Counted from the stretch's first letter, positions 15,627-25,343 are shown. The stretch: DNA of 64,000 nt from Bacillus sp. FJAT-44742 (GCF_002797315.1 NZ_KZ454936.1:495133-559132); one strand, 5' to 3'. The notes: generated from the letters alone by a model not told the origin. Translations and numbers: made by a program.

Positions 15627-16625
15627 TTAAAGTTTTTCACCTTTGCTCTTATGAAAAAGAAAGGGGGTACGCTGGGGCGGGGAGCTGTTTTTTTTTGAAA
15701 GATAGCTATGCAAAAGCATACCAAGCATGATAATGAATAACCCGGAAATAGCCAGGCCATTTGGTAAAGATGATGACAATAAAAAGACTTCACCAGCTAA
15801 GACAAATAAAACCTGTGTTGATTGTGTTGCTTCAACAGCAGCAAGCTTTCCTTGATGATTTTTAACTCTGTCTGTAGCAACAAAAAACAAGGTTGTTGCA
15901 ATGACGCCAGAAAAAACAGCCACGATAAAGGTTTGAACCACTTGATCTGTTGAAGGAGCTCCTGAATCGATAAAAGCAATGAAGCTGAGCAGCAGCCAGA
16001 AAGGAAGACTTACCAATGTCATCCCAAATATCCGTTGAAACGTATCCAGGCGCCCGCCGCTTATCTCCATCATTTTACGATTGCCGAGGGGATATGCACA
16101 TGCTGCGACAAGGACCGGAAGTATCCCAGCTATGAGAGTTTGAAGAGGGAGTGAGCTGGCATGCTGGAGCTGAATAAGCAATACCCCGGCTAAAATGAGT
16201 AATGAGATAGCTAAAGATTTCTTAGGAGTTTTTTTTCTAATTATTTTCATCCCTTTTGCTGTTTTTACTTTTTCAGTAAAGAAAAAAGGAACCAACAATG
16301 CTCCGGCTATAATAGTGATTTGCCAGGTTCCTGCAATAAGCCATCCAGGTCCAAAGGAGGCTGCATACGTCAAGGGGGCATAAAACATCACAAACCCTAC
16401 AAAACTCCACAAAATCCAGGGTAGGGGCTGTTTTTTAATTTCCTGGAGGACTTGTTTTCCGTTACGGCGAAAAAATACTATGAGCAAAAAAAATGGAAAC
16501 ATAAACATAAAACGAAGAGAGGAGCTCCACATCCAGCTTCCACCCGACAGCTCCATAGATCGATTTAAAATGAAGGTAACTGCAAAGAACATGGAAGCAA
16601 AAAAACCGATTACTATTTCTCTCAT
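15627..16625 (-). CDS. EmrE/DMT-type multidrug efflux transporter
   Basis: 332 aa with about ten membrane helices. The start (FFASMFFAVTFILNRSMELS, then GGSWMWSSSLRF) fits the multidrug resistance efflux transporter family (PF13536) of the DMT superfamily. GGAGGTACGT precedes the ATG. It is divergent from an XRE-cupin regulator gene with only 92 bp between them, which suggests control by that regulator. The substrate is not known. Confidence 0.8.
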   Translation of the reverse strand: MREIVIGFFASMFFAVTFILNRSMELSGGSWMWSSSLRFMFMFPFFLLIVFFRRNGKQVLQEIKKQPLPWILWSFVGFVMFYAPLTYAASFGPGWLIAGTWQITIIAGALLVPFFFTEKVKTAKGMKIIRKKTPKKSLAISLLILAGVLLIQLQHASSLPLQTLIAGILPVLVAACAYPLGNRKMMEISGGRLDTFQRIFGMTLVSLPFWLLLSFIAFIDSGAPSTDQVVQTFIVAVFSGVIATTLFFVATDRVKNHQGKLAAVEATQSTQVLFVLAGEVFLLSSSLPNGLAISGLFIIMLGMLLHSYLSKKNSSPPQRTPFLFHKSKGEKL

Positions 16626-16653
16626 ACGTACCTCCGTGTTTATTAGTATGATA

Positions 16654-16670
16654 TTATTAACTTTTAATAA
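16654..16670. promoter_or_regulatory. Candidate operator between divergent genes
   Basis: TTATTAA-CTT-TTAATAA is a perfect 7-bp inverted repeat in the 92-bp region between the efflux gene and the XRE-cupin gene. A TATACT-like -10 lies just to the right. It is placed to bind the dimeric HTH regulator and control both promoters. Confidence 0.45.
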
Positions 16671-16717
16671 AATATATTATACTACATTGCTTACTACTAT
16701 AAAAAGGAGGAAATGTT

Positions 16718-17293
16718 TTGAGTCGTGACAATCACTACAATGACGCAGCCAGGCTGGCCAAACAGGTAGGGGAAACATTAAGGTCAATTCGCAGAGAACG
16801 AGGAATGAGTCTCCAGAACTTGGCTGAGGAAACAGAGGTAAGTAAGTTGACTTTAGGAAACATTGAAAGAGGAGAAGCAAACCCTTCCCTTTCAGTAATT
16901 TGGAAAATAGCAAACGGTTTATCTATCCCCATTTCCTTGTTAGTAAAGGAACCAGAGGAAGTAGAAATTTCCAGAAAAGGTGTAGGGAATAAAGTAGTGA
17001 GCGAAAATAAGGCATGCACCCTGGAACCGATGTTTAACATGCCTGCCTTTGCTACGAGCGAAATACACCGTGCTTTCTTAAAGCCAAACAGTACATATTC
17101 TCCAGGTGCTCACCAGCCTGGTGTTATTGAATATGTAACAGTCATGAAAGGAGAGCTTTCCTTAGTTATAGAAAATGAAACGTTTTCTTTATCAGAGTTT
17201 GATTCCATAAAGTTTAACGGAGACAGGAGTCACACCTATATAAATTCAACGTCTTCGACTGTTGTGCTGCATTTTGTCATGACGTATGCGTAA
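16718..17293 (+). CDS. XRE-family transcriptional regulator with cupin domain
   Basis: 191 aa. Residues about 15-70 are a lambda-repressor-type HTH (MSLQNLAEETEVSKLTLGNI), and about 110-185 form a small cupin barrel (HQPGVIEYVTVMKGELSLVI) that probably senses a small ligand. TTG start at 16718 behind AAAGGAGG. Proteins of this layout often repress a divergent transporter or metabolic gene; the EmrE-type gene on the left is the obvious target. Confidence 0.88.
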   Translation: MSRDNHYNDAARLAKQVGETLRSIRRERGMSLQNLAEETEVSKLTLGNIERGEANPSLSVIWKIANGLSIPISLLVKEPEEVEISRKGVGNKVVSENKACTLEPMFNMPAFATSEIHRAFLKPNSTYSPGAHQPGVIEYVTVMKGELSLVIENETFSLSEFDSIKFNGDRSHTYINSTSSTVVLHFVMTYA

Positions 17294-17409
17294 CGGGTGG
17301 AATTTCCATCATTTGGTAATTTCAAGTATTACCAGATGCTATTTACATAAATGTGAATTTCAAAGTTGCCTGGTTTAGTGTGGGCTTAGGCGTTAAGTGA
17401 AAGTTTGGG

Positions 17410-18696
17410 GTGATTAAGATTCAGTATATCATTGATGATTTGCAAACATTTCTTTTAAATATATTTTTCGTTTTTACTTTTTTCTTTATCTATCAAAAAT
17501 TCATAGAAGATAAGACTTCAGTTTCAGTAAACAAGTTGCTCCTTATAGTTATTTCCGGACTTTCTATTATTCTTTGTATGACTTTTACAGTTAATTTTAG
17601 CGATACTGGCCATATTTTTGATTTACGGCAAGTACCATTTATTCTGGGCGCCTTATACGGAGGAAGGAAGGTAGCGGTTTCATTATTTATCATTCTTATA
17701 GCATATCGTTTTTCTATGGAATGGGAGGGAGTCTACGGGGCACTTTTGGTAAACATTATGATATTAGGTCTTCTTCTGTATATCATTCCACGATATAAAA
17801 ATGCTCCTAGTATAAAGAAAAAAGTGACCTTGTCATTAACTGTTTCTTCTGCAGGGATTCTAACCATGCTTTTGGTTACATTTATGATGTATCCGGAAAT
17901 AGTAAGCGGAAGGTATATCAGCTTTATAATCCTTTTTCTAATCGTTCAGACTGCTGCTATTTTCTCGTTTATTAATTTTATTGAAAAAGGGAGAAAAGAC
18001 AAGGCTCTTGAAAAAGAACTGAGAAAGCTTGAAAAGCTTAAAACGGTCAGTGAGATTGCAGCTAGTATTTCTCACGAAGTGAGAAACCCGTTAACAGTAA
18101 CAAAGGGGTTTATTCAGCTATTAAGAGATTCAGATATTACAGAGGATACCAAGCAATATTATATTACCTTTGCTTTAGAAGAGCTTAACAGAGCGGAGAG
18201 AACAATTAGTGATTATCTTACTTTTGCCAAGCCGACAATTGAGGATGTAACAATCTTGAACATAAATAAGGAGATACAATACATCTTAAAAGTAGTCAGC
18301 CCATTTGCTTCTATGAATAATGTGAAGATTGAAGTGAAAAAAACAGGAGAAGTTCATGTGGCGGGAGAAGGGGAAAAGTTTCATCAATGTCTGATTAATG
18401 TAATAAAAAATGGCATAGAATCCATGCCGGAAGGTGGCAAGATTACAATCTCCATAAGACGAGAAGATCATAAAGGAGTCATACAGGTCGAAGATACAGG
18501 TTCAGGAATGAATGATGAGCAGATTGAAAGATTAGGAACCCCTTTTTATACCACTAAAGACAAAGGCACTGGATTAGGAACGATGGTTGTTTATAGCATT
18601 ATTAAGGCAATGAATGGAGAAGTTAAAGTGAAAAGTGAAGTGAACAAAGGGACCTCTTTCACCATTTATTTACCTATTGTTGAAGTACCCTCATAA
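17410..18696 (+). CDS. KinB-type membrane sensor histidine kinase
   Basis: 428 aa, the same length as B. subtilis KinB. About six membrane helices (residues 1-195) include the 5TM-LYT-like element DLRQVPFILGALYGG. HisKA follows with His222 in SHEVRNPLTVTKGF, then a HATPase with N box (NVIKNGIESMP), DTGSGM and GTGLGT. No partner response regulator is adjacent, as expected for an orphan phosphorelay kinase feeding Spo0F. GTG 17410 is a weak start with only GGGG before it. A sporulation role is inferred from architecture. Confidence 0.8.
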   Translation: MIKIQYIIDDLQTFLLNIFFVFTFFFIYQKFIEDKTSVSVNKLLLIVISGLSIILCMTFTVNFSDTGHIFDLRQVPFILGALYGGRKVAVSLFIILIAYRFSMEWEGVYGALLVNIMILGLLLYIIPRYKNAPSIKKKVTLSLTVSSAGILTMLLVTFMMYPEIVSGRYISFIILFLIVQTAAIFSFINFIEKGRKDKALEKELRKLEKLKTVSEIAASISHEVRNPLTVTKGFIQLLRDSDITEDTKQYYITFALEELNRAERTISDYLTFAKPTIEDVTILNINKEIQYILKVVSPFASMNNVKIEVKKTGEVHVAGEGEKFHQCLINVIKNGIESMPEGGKITISIRREDHKGVIQVEDTGSGMNDEQIERLGTPFYTTKDKGTGLGTMVVYSIIKAMNGEVKVKSEVNKGTSFTIYLPIVEVPS

Positions 18697-18713
18697 AAGC
18701 TTCGGTAAGAAAC

Positions 18714-18748
18714 AAAAAAAGAAGATCCTCTTTGAGGGATTCTTTTTT
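18714..18748 (+). terminator. Rho-independent terminator
   Basis: AAAAAGAAGATCCTC pairs (one G-T) with GAGGGATTCTTTTTT, with a TTT loop, just after the kinase gene. Confidence 0.75.
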
Positions 18749-18847
18749 GAGGTTGCTTGATCCGTCATGAGTTTGTATTTTCAAGGCCAGCTAAGTGTGC
18801 TCAAGTAAAATCATTTACAGTTCGTAATCTTTTGCAGCCCATGAAAA

Positions 18848-18906
18848 AAGGCTGTTGAAAAGTGTATCTCAACAGCCTTAGAAGGGCCCTCGAAGAGGGT
18901 TCTTCT
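18848..18906 (-). terminator. Double hairpin, terminator of the minus-strand gene
   Basis: AAGGCTGTTGA (18848-18858) pairs with TCAACAGCCTT (18869-18879) and, read on the minus strand, is followed by TTTTTTC. A second hairpin (CCCTC-GAA-GAGGG) lies between it and the DUF1643 gene. A related CTGTTGAGA hairpin occurs at 45506-45548. Confidence 0.7.
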
Positions 18907-18919
18907 TATTCGTTAGCTA

Positions 18920-19546
18920 CTATGCTTCGGCTATACCTACACGGGTGCTGCTTATGATAAGCGAAGGAATCAGCCCGACACACGAATTACCTCTGTGAGG
19001 TTCACGGGGATGGGATCCTTTTGTCAATGGTTGATCTTCATTTTTGTCCAACACAAAAAGCGGCTTGTCTTCAGCTTTGAGGAATTTCAAAAGCCACCTT
19101 TTCTCTTTTTGATACAAACGCCCGACAGGATCTCTTTTAACATTGTAAGGAGGTGGCCCCCAGGCTGTTACTAAACCATCCGACAAGGCAACAGCTCTTT
19201 TGATGGTGCTTTGGTTTCTTTTTATAATTGTTTCATACGTACTTCTATGCATGGATTCCTGGGTATGGATTTTTACTTCTTCAGAGTCTCCGCAAAAAGG
19301 GAGAAGGCTGATAATGGTCATCGAAGAAACATCATGAAGATGATTGACGGCCAGGCTTTCCAGCTGTTTTAAAGCAGGGTCTCCCCGGTCTTCTTCATAA
19401 GTAAAGGGATTCGACAATATTAAAGAAAGGTGGCGGCCTTTGGGCCGGTTAAAGGCAACAGTTAATGAAAAACGACAAGGGATGTCATGAAAGACCTCAG
19501 ACTCATAAGTAACATCAGAAATAAACGTTGAAGAGTATCGGTGCAT
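18920..19546 (-). CDS. DUF1643 domain protein
   Basis: 208 aa. A Cys-Arg start of the domain (IPCRFSLTVAFN), SLILSNPF, GDPALKQLE and VTAWGPPPYN, then a C-terminal SHPREPHR, match the DUF1643 layout (CR, NPS, DPT, AWG, GHPxHP). Biochemical role unknown. ATG 19546 has AAAGG about 9 nt upstream; ATG 19555 overlaps that site and is rejected. Monocistronic. Confidence 0.7.
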   Translation of the reverse strand: MHRYSSTFISDVTYESEVFHDIPCRFSLTVAFNRPKGRHLSLILSNPFTYEEDRGDPALKQLESLAVNHLHDVSSMTIISLLPFCGDSEEVKIHTQESMHRSTYETIIKRNQSTIKRAVALSDGLVTAWGPPPYNVKRDPVGRLYQKEKRWLLKFLKAEDKPLFVLDKNEDQPLTKGSHPREPHRGNSCVGLIPSLIISSTRVGIAEA

Positions 19547-19808
19547 GAAAGTCATCCTTTCGTATATGATTGTTGCATGTTTATCATACCAAATAAAATC
19601 AAATATTCAAAATATTTAGTTAGAGAGCGAGTAAAACGTATATAGTCTCTTTTCCCTATATATGAGAGGAGGAGGTAAATATTAACCTTATTTGCATAAT
19701 TATAAAAATCGCTTTGTTTCTACGAAAAAGGTGTTTTATTGAATAATTTCAAATTTCGAGTTCACAAGTAAAATTTTTTGAAAATTAATAAATTTATTTG
19801 TAATTTTA

Positions 19809-19817
19809 TGATATAAT
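19809..19817 (+). promoter_or_regulatory. Extended -10 promoter of the amino-acid ABC operon
   Basis: TGATATAAT is a perfect extended -10 (TGN-TATAAT) 46 nt before the binding-protein ATG, in very AT-rich DNA. No good -35 is seen. Confidence 0.55.
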
Positions 19818-19862
19818 CCACTTTGTAAGTAGAAATAGATTAGTACAAAAGGGGGATAACGC

Positions 19863-20720
19863 ATGAAAAAGGTATTATTATTTCTTCTTATGTCATTTAT
19901 TCTCATGTTCGCAGCAGCCTGTGGTGAAGCAGAGGATACTGGCGGGGATGAGGATACTGGTGTAGATGCAGAGACGGAGGATGCTGCTGAAGAAGAAACT
20001 GAAGGCACAGAGGAAGATAGTGAAGAAGCAGCTTTAGACGGAGAGACAGAAACCTATTCTGTGGCGACTGATAACAATTACATTCCATTTGAGTTTATTG
20101 AAGATGGTGAATTAGTTGGATTTGATATCGACTTAATTAATGCTATAGCAGATGAAGCTGGATTTGAAATTGAAATTGAACAAATGGAGTTCTCAGGAAT
20201 TGTTGCTGCTATTCCATCAGAACGTTTTGATATGGGTATTGCAGGTATGACAATTACGGAAGAACGTGAAGAAAACATAGATTTTTCTCAGCCATATTAT
20301 GATGCTGGGCTCGTGCTGGCTGTAAAAGACGGATCAGATATCCAATCTATTGATGATGTGGATGGTTTAACGGTAGCGACTCGTGTTGGGTCAACAAGCG
20401 AAGACTACTTAAACGAAAACACAGAAGCAAACATTGAAGCATTTCCAGAAATTCCAGAGGCTTACCAAGCTGTATTAACAGAAAGAGCAGATGCAGTTCT
20501 TTATGATCTTCCAAACGTACAATACTACGCTGAAACCGAGACAGGCGGAGAGCTTCAAATCGTAGGCGATACGCTTACGGGAGAGCAATACGGAATTGCT
20601 TTTCCTAAAGGTTCAGAGCTGGTTGATGAAGTAGATGCAGCAATTGATGCACTCAAGGAAGATGGAACATTTGGGGATATTTACGAGAAATGGTTCGGTT
20701 ACCGTCCAGAAGGATTATAA
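19863..20720 (+). CDS. Polar amino acid ABC transporter, substrate-binding lipoprotein
   Basis: 285 aa. Signal peptide and lipobox ending FAAACG, then an acidic linker of about 45 residues, then a family 3 binding protein domain (YIPFEFIEDGELVGFDIDLI, FDMGIAGMTITEEREENIDF, YGIAFPKGSEL). It captures a polar amino acid (Gln/Arg/His group) outside the membrane. The long Glu/Asp/Thr linker is typical of salt-adapted Bacillaceae. First gene of a three-gene operon; a hairpin after it would lower expression of the following genes. Confidence 0.88.
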   Translation: MKKVLLFLLMSFILMFAAACGEAEDTGGDEDTGVDAETEDAAEEETEGTEEDSEEAALDGETETYSVATDNNYIPFEFIEDGELVGFDIDLINAIADEAGFEIEIEQMEFSGIVAAIPSERFDMGIAGMTITEEREENIDFSQPYYDAGLVLAVKDGSDIQSIDDVDGLTVATRVGSTSEDYLNENTEANIEAFPEIPEAYQAVLTERADAVLYDLPNVQYYAETETGGELQIVGDTLTGEQYGIAFPKGSELVDEVDAAIDALKEDGTFGDIYEKWFGYRPEGL

Positions 20721-20728
20721 GGCAAAAG

Positions 20729-20760
20729 AGCGTGGCAGGTATCTACTTGTCACGCTTTTT
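20729..20760 (+). terminator. Intercistronic (partial) terminator
   Basis: AGCGTGGCA/TGTCACGCT hairpin followed by TTTTT between the binding-protein gene and the permease gene. Probably leaky, giving more binding protein than membrane components. Confidence 0.65.
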
Positions 20761-20780
20761 ACCACTTAGAAAAGGAAGGA

Positions 20781-21455
20781 ATGAAATATTCCGTCATGTA
20801 TCTTTATACAGCTAATCATTACATAGACGTTATGCCATTTTTATTACAAGGTTTGCAATATACCTTGTTAATTACCTTTGTAGGGGTATTTTTTGGTTTT
20901 ATTATAGGTGCTATATTTGGATTAATGAGGATCTCAAATAATAAACTGGTTTATGGAATAGCCACGGTTTATGTTGAAATTGTAAGGGGTACTCCTCTTT
21001 TGGCACAGATTTTCTTTTTATATTTTGGTCTCCCAGAGCTGCTGGGAGTCAATTTGGACAAGCTGACAGCATCCATTTTGGCAATTGCCCTTAACGCCGG
21101 AGCCTACATTGCTGAAATTGTGCGAGGGTCCGTTCAATCAGTAGAAAAGGGGCAGGCCGAGGCAGGACGCTCATTGGGACTATCTTCTTCCCAGACAATG
21201 CGCTACATTATTTGGCCCCAGGCTTTAAAAAGAATGATTCCGCCGCTTGGAAATCAGTTCATTATCAGTTTAAAAGATACATCTTTATTTTCGGCTATTG
21301 CAGTGACAGACATTCTTTATCAAGGCCGGCAATATGCGAGCGGAACCTTTGTTTACTTTGAGCCATACCTCATGGTGTGTGTGTTCTATCTTATCATTAC
21401 AATTCCATCAATGGTTATATTACGCCGCTATGAACGGAGGCTGGAACGAGAATGA
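20781..21455 (+). CDS. Polar amino acid ABC transporter, permease
   Basis: 224 aa with about five helices, HisM/GlnP family. The coupling-loop region [22 protein letters not shown] is the EAA motif that docks on the ATPase. AAGGAAGGA precedes ATG 20781. Its end overlaps the ATPase gene by 4 nt (ATGA), indicating translational coupling. Confidence 0.9.
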   Translation: MKYSVMYLYTANHYIDVMPFLLQGLQYTLLITFVGVFFGFIIGAIFGLMRISNNKLVYGIATVYVEIVRGTPLLAQIFFLYFGLPELLGVNLDKLTASILAIALNAGAYIAEIVRGSVQSVEKGQAEAGRSLGLSSSQTMRYIIWPQALKRMIPPLGNQFIISLKDTSLFSAIAVTDILYQGRQYASGTFVYFEPYLMVCVFYLIITIPSMVILRRYERRLERE

Positions 21456-22177
21456 TTACAGTTAAAGATTTAAGAAAGTCCTTTGGTGCCACAGAAGTGT
21501 TAAAGGGGATTACTACCGAAATCAGGGAAAAAGAAGTAGTGTGTGTTATAGGTCCATCGGGCTCAGGGAAAAGCACATTTCTGCGCTGCCTGAACATGCT
21601 GGAAGAAATCACATCTGGGCAAGTAATTGTAGACGGGGACGACATCACTGATCCTCATACTGACATTAATGATGTTCGTTCTCGAGTAGGAATGGTTTTT
21701 CAGCATTTTAACCTATTCCCTCACAAAACAGTATTAGAGAATGTAACTTTGGCTCCTCAAAAGGTTAAAGGAATGGCAAAACAGGAAGCAGAAAAAATAG
21801 GAAAGTCTCTGCTCGAGAAAGTAGGGCTGGCTGACAAAGCTGCTGCTTATCCGAACAGCCTGTCAGGGGGGCAAAAACAACGGGTTGCCATTGCCAGAGC
21901 GCTGGCCATGAATCCAACAGTGATGCTGTTTGATGAGCCGACTTCTGCATTAGATCCAGAGCTGGTCGGAGATGTCCTTAGTGTAATGAAAGAGCTGGCC
22001 CAAGAGGGAATGACTATGGTAGTTGTAACACACGAAATGGGATTTGCTAAGGAAGTAGGGGACAGAGTGTTTTTTATTGATGAGGGTGTTTTCATGGAGG
22101 AAGGAACTCCGGCAGAAGTTTTTGATAATCCTCAGCATCCCCGTACTCAAAGCTTTCTAAGCAAGGTTCTTTCATAA
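21452..22177 (+). CDS. glnQ: Polar amino acid ABC transporter, ATPase (GlnQ-like)
   Basis: 241 aa. Walker [11 protein letters not shown]-loop [10 protein letters not shown], signature LSGGQKQR, Walker B VMLFDEP and switch His in VVTHEM are all present. It powers the transporter encoded by the two upstream genes. Arginine (ArtR) and glutamine (GlnQ) ATPases cannot be told apart by sequence alone. Confidence 0.9.
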   Translation: MITVKDLRKSFGATEVLKGITTEIREKEVVCVIGPSGSGKSTFLRCLNMLEEITSGQVIVDGDDITDPHTDINDVRSRVGMVFQHFNLFPHKTVLENVTLAPQKVKGMAKQEAEKIGKSLLEKVGLADKAAAYPNSLSGGQKQRVAIARALAMNPTVMLFDEPTSALDPELVGDVLSVMKELAQEGMTMVVVTHEMGFAKEVGDRVFFIDEGVFMEEGTPAEVFDNPQHPRTQSFLSKVLS

Positions 22178-22224
22178 TTTATACAGTGTCCTCAGGCCCT
22201 TGATTAAATTACCACTCTACAAAT

Positions 22225-22302
22225 AAAAAGCACCCTGTGAGTAGCTGCTCCTCAGTTGTTTAAAACAATTGAGAAGAGTAGCTGGATAACAGGGTGCTTT
22301 TT
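22225..22302. terminator. Long bidirectional terminator
   Basis: AAAAAGCACCCTGT (22225-22238) pairs perfectly with ACAGGGTGCTTTTT (22289-22302). An inner part contains AGTAGCT, CTCA and TTGTTT pairings. It separates convergent glnQ and pdxK. Confidence 0.85.
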
Positions 22303-22305
22303 CTA

Positions 22306-23127
22306 TTAATCTTTTGTCACTGAATGATACCGGTATGCCGTATGATTTACTGCCCCAACGTATTGATTAAGCTTAAAGGATTCTTTTATGGCAGATGATG
22401 CAAATTGCTTACCTGTTTCAATAGCTTCCCTCATTGGCCGCCCTTTGGCCAGTTGTGCCGTGATTGCAGCGGAATGAGTACAGCCTGCTCCATGAGTATA
22501 TTCAGTGTTAATACGTTCAGATTCCACAAACTCAAAGCTTTTCCCATCATAAAAGACGTCAATTGAAGTGTCAGGGTCGATATCGTTTCCACCTTTTATA
22601 AGGACAAAGCTTGGTCCTGACTCATAAATGATTTCAGCAGCCTTCTTCATGTCTTCAAGTGTGCTTACTTGGTTCAATCCGGACAGCTGGGCAGCTTCAA
22701 ATAGATTTGGTGTCACCAGCAAGGCCTTAGGTACGAGGACTTCTTTTAAATACTGGTCAAGTTCCGGGTTAAGAGGTTCATCAGTCCCTTTGCAAACCAT
22801 GACAGGATCCACTACTACTGTTTCAATGTTGTGCTGGTCTATTTTTTTTGCTGCAAGGTCAATCACCTCTTTGGAACCGAGCATGCCTGTTTTCACAGCA
22901 TCCGCTCCTATGCCGGATAAAACTGTATCCAGCTGTGCCTCAAGAACAGACAGTTCTTGAGGATATACATCATGCTGCCATTCTTTAAAAGGATTCTGGG
23001 CAACAATGGTTGTTAAAGCGGTCATTCCGTATACTCCAAGCTCTTGAAAGGTTTTCAAGTCAGCCTGAATCCCTGCTCCACCGCTTGTGTCAGAGCCAGC
23101 GATTGTTAATACCCTGGGTAAACCCAT
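22306..23127 (-). CDS. pdxK: Pyridoxine kinase (PdxK)
   Basis: 273 aa of the ThiD-like ribokinase family. It carries the start ALTIAGSD-type motif (VLTIAGSDTSGGAG), YGMTALTTIVAQN, DPVMVCKG and the ATP/anion-hole segment THGAGCTHS, with the Cys characteristic of Bacillus PdxK. It phosphorylates pyridoxal, pyridoxine or pyridoxamine. ATG 23127 is chosen because family members begin just before this motif; the frame runs to 23151 but lies over AAAGGAG. HMP kinase (ThiD) activity cannot be excluded. Confidence 0.85.
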   Translation of the reverse strand: MGLPRVLTIAGSDTSGGAGIQADLKTFQELGVYGMTALTTIVAQNPFKEWQHDVYPQELSVLEAQLDTVLSGIGADAVKTGMLGSKEVIDLAAKKIDQHNIETVVVDPVMVCKGTDEPLNPELDQYLKEVLVPKALLVTPNLFEAAQLSGLNQVSTLEDMKKAAEIIYESGPSFVLIKGGNDIDPDTSIDVFYDGKSFEFVESERINTEYTHGAGCTHSAAITAQLAKGRPMREAIETGKQFASSAIKESFKLNQYVGAVNHTAYRYHSVTKD

Positions 23128-23207
23128 AAAAAGTGACAACTCCTTTCTCATACCTGGACTTTATGGTTAATACATTTCCTTGTTGTGCATCTCCGAAACC
23201 TGGCATG

Positions 23208-23248
23208 TGAAAAAAAGAACTGCGGTATAGATAACAGCAGTTCTTCTT
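23208..23248 (-). terminator. Terminator of ampS
   Basis: AAGAACTGC (23215-23223) and GCAGTTCTT (23237-23245) pair; on the minus strand a T run follows. It lies between ampS and pdxK, so the two are probably separate units. Confidence 0.75.
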
Positions 23249-23262
23249 CCATTTCAAGGAGA

Positions 23263-24495
23263 CTAGACAGCCCACTCTCCATTCCTGAAAAGAGGTTCTT
23301 TCTCTCCTTTTTTTGTTATTCCGTCGATGTTCATATCCCCAGTGCCAATCATAAAATCAACATGAGTTATACTTGTATTTAATCCATTTTTCTCTTTTTC
23401 CTCTTTATCCATTTTGTCTCCGTCTTTTACACAAAAAGCATATGCGCTGCCAATCGCTAAATGATTAGAGGCGTTTTCATCAAAGAGGGTGTTATAAAAT
23501 AGAATGCCTGTTTGAGAAATTGGCGAACTGTGGGGAACCAAAGCTACTTCACCTAAATAGTGAGAGCCTTCATCTGTTTCAATTAAATGCTTTAACGTTT
23601 CTTCTCCTTCTTCCGCAGAGAAATCCACGATTTTTCCATCTTTAAAGTGGATAGTGAAATTATCAATTAAATTTCCACTGTAGTTAAGCGGCTTGGAATT
23701 CTTTACATATCCATTTACTCCCGTTTTATAAGGTACCGTAAAAACCTCTTCAGTAGGCATATTGGCAATAAAGTGAACCCCTTTTTTATTAGGGCTTCCA
23801 CCGCCAATCCACATGTGTTCTTCTGGAAGCTCGATCGTTAAGTCAGTGCCAGGGGCAGTATAGTGAAGCTTTTGAAACCGCTTGTTATTTAGGAACTTTG
23901 CTTTGTCCTGAAGCTTCTGGTCATGTTCATCCCATGCCTGTACCGGATTATTCACATCTGCACGGACAGCTTTAAAAATAGCTTCCCACAGATGGCTTAC
24001 AGCATCCTCTCCAGTTGAATCAGGGAACACTCTTTGGGCCCATTCCCTGGTAGGGGCAGCGATGACAAGCCAGCTTACCTTATCAGATTGTATGTAATCC
24101 CTGAATGTATCCATAGCTTTTCCTGCTGCTTTGTTGGCCGCAGAAATACGTTTTGGATCTACTCCTTTAAGCAGGTCAGGGTCTGTTCCTTTAATGGTCA
24201 TAAAGGCAGCTCCCTTTTCGGCAAGCTCTTCAAATCCTCTCGCTTTCCATTCAGGATACTCCTCAAAGGCTTCTTCAGGTGCCATGTCGTATTTTATCCT
24301 TGTCAGCTTATCATCGCTCCATTCGACATGAACATTCCTTGCGCCTGCGTTATAAGCAGTCTTTGCTACCAGCCTTACAAACTCGGCAAGTTCTAGTGAA
24401 GCATTAATCACAAGGGTTTGTCCCTCTTGAATATTTACTCCCTTTTTAACAGCAAGCTCTGCATAATTCGTTAGCTTTTTCTCAAAGTCTGTCAT
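23263..24495 (-). CDS. ampS: M29 family metallo-aminopeptidase (AmpS/PepS)
   Basis: 410 aa, the usual length. An N-terminal domain starts with DFEKKLTNYAELAVKKGVNI and QEGQTLVINA. The C-terminal catalytic domain has the metal-ligand motifs TGVNGYVKNSKPLNYSGNLI, the acidic FSAEEGEE, and the HSSPIS/FYNTLFDENASNHLA segment. It cleaves N-terminal residues from peptides in the cytoplasm. ATG 24495 has AAAGGAG 7 nt upstream; ATG 24501 is too close to that site. Confidence 0.9.
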   Translation of the reverse strand: MTDFEKKLTNYAELAVKKGVNIQEGQTLVINASLELAEFVRLVAKTAYNAGARNVHVEWSDDKLTRIKYDMAPEEAFEEYPEWKARGFEELAEKGAAFMTIKGTDPDLLKGVDPKRISAANKAAGKAMDTFRDYIQSDKVSWLVIAAPTREWAQRVFPDSTGEDAVSHLWEAIFKAVRADVNNPVQAWDEHDQKLQDKAKFLNNKRFQKLHYTAPGTDLTIELPEEHMWIGGGSPNKKGVHFIANMPTEEVFTVPYKTGVNGYVKNSKPLNYSGNLIDNFTIHFKDGKIVDFSAEEGEETLKHLIETDEGSHYLGEVALVPHSSPISQTGILFYNTLFDENASNHLAIGSAYAFCVKDGDKMDKEEKEKNGLNTSITHVDFMIGTGDMNIDGITKKGEKEPLFRNGEWAV

Positions 24496-24671
24496 AAACA
24501 TTCTCCTTTGTGAGCTTTTTTAATTTGAACCATCATACTCATGCTTAGCCTTCATTTTATCAGGTAGGTATTGGCAATGAAACTTTTCTTGATAAAAATG
24601 GAATGTTTTTTGCTGACCATAGAGTGAAAGGAGGTGTGATAAAATAATAAAGCATAAAAGGAGGGGTTTTT

Positions 24672-25343
24672 TTGAATTCTAGTTTGAAAGCTGTTTTATT
24701 TGACCTTGATGGAGTCCTTACCAACACCGTTCCTCTTCATTACAAGGCGAACAAAATGCTCGCTGAAGATCTTGGTGTCTTTTTTGATCATGAAATGAAC
24801 ATGAAGCTCCAGGGAAGAAGCCGTATGGATGCCATAAAAGCTCTTTTGAAACAAAAGGAAGGGAGCTATTCTCACGAAGAAAAGCTAAAGCTTGGAGAGC
24901 AGAGAAATACATATTACCAGGCTTTAATAGAGGAGCTTACCCCGGAAGACTTGTTACCTGGAGTTAAAGATTTTCTAGAACAGACCAGAGCTGCCGGTTT
25001 CAAAGCAGTATTAACCTCTTCAAGTACTAATGCAAGGACGGTCATTTCCAATGTCGGGATTAAAAACTATTTTGACCATATTGTGGATGTACATACCATT
25101 TCCAATCGCAAGCCTGATCCTGAAATATTTTTAAAAGGGGCGGAAATGGCGGGAGTAAGTCCAAAAGAATGTGCAGGAATTGAAGATAGTGAGGCAGGTA
25201 TCAGAGCGCTTCAAGCGGCTGGTATCTTTTCTGTCGGCGTAGGGGAAGAACAAGCTGCGAGAGAAGCAGATTGGTTTGTTGATTCCACTCGCAAACTTCA
25301 AATTGATGTATTAATCCGAAGATTCAAAGAAAGGAATGGCTGA
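24672..25343 (+). CDS. pgmB: Beta-phosphoglucomutase (HAD family)
   Basis: 223 aa. Motif I FDLDGVLT gives nucleophile Asp11 and acid/base Asp13. The cap has LQGRSRMDAIKALL, the beta-PGM phosphate/sugar loop. Motif II is LTSSST, motif III KPDPEIF, and motif IV IEDSEAGI. It interconverts beta-glucose 1-phosphate and glucose 6-phosphate in maltose/trehalose breakdown. TTG start behind AGGAGGGG. No disaccharide phosphorylase gene is adjacent. It is followed at 4 nt by the LOG gene, so they form an operon with sfsA. Confidence 0.88.
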   Translation: MNSSLKAVLFDLDGVLTNTVPLHYKANKMLAEDLGVFFDHEMNMKLQGRSRMDAIKALLKQKEGSYSHEEKLKLGEQRNTYYQALIEELTPEDLLPGVKDFLEQTRAAGFKAVLTSSSTNARTVISNVGIKNYFDHIVDVHTISNRKPDPEIFLKGAEMAGVSPKECAGIEDSEAGIRALQAAGIFSVGVGEEQAAREADWFVDSTRKLQIDVLIRRFKERNG

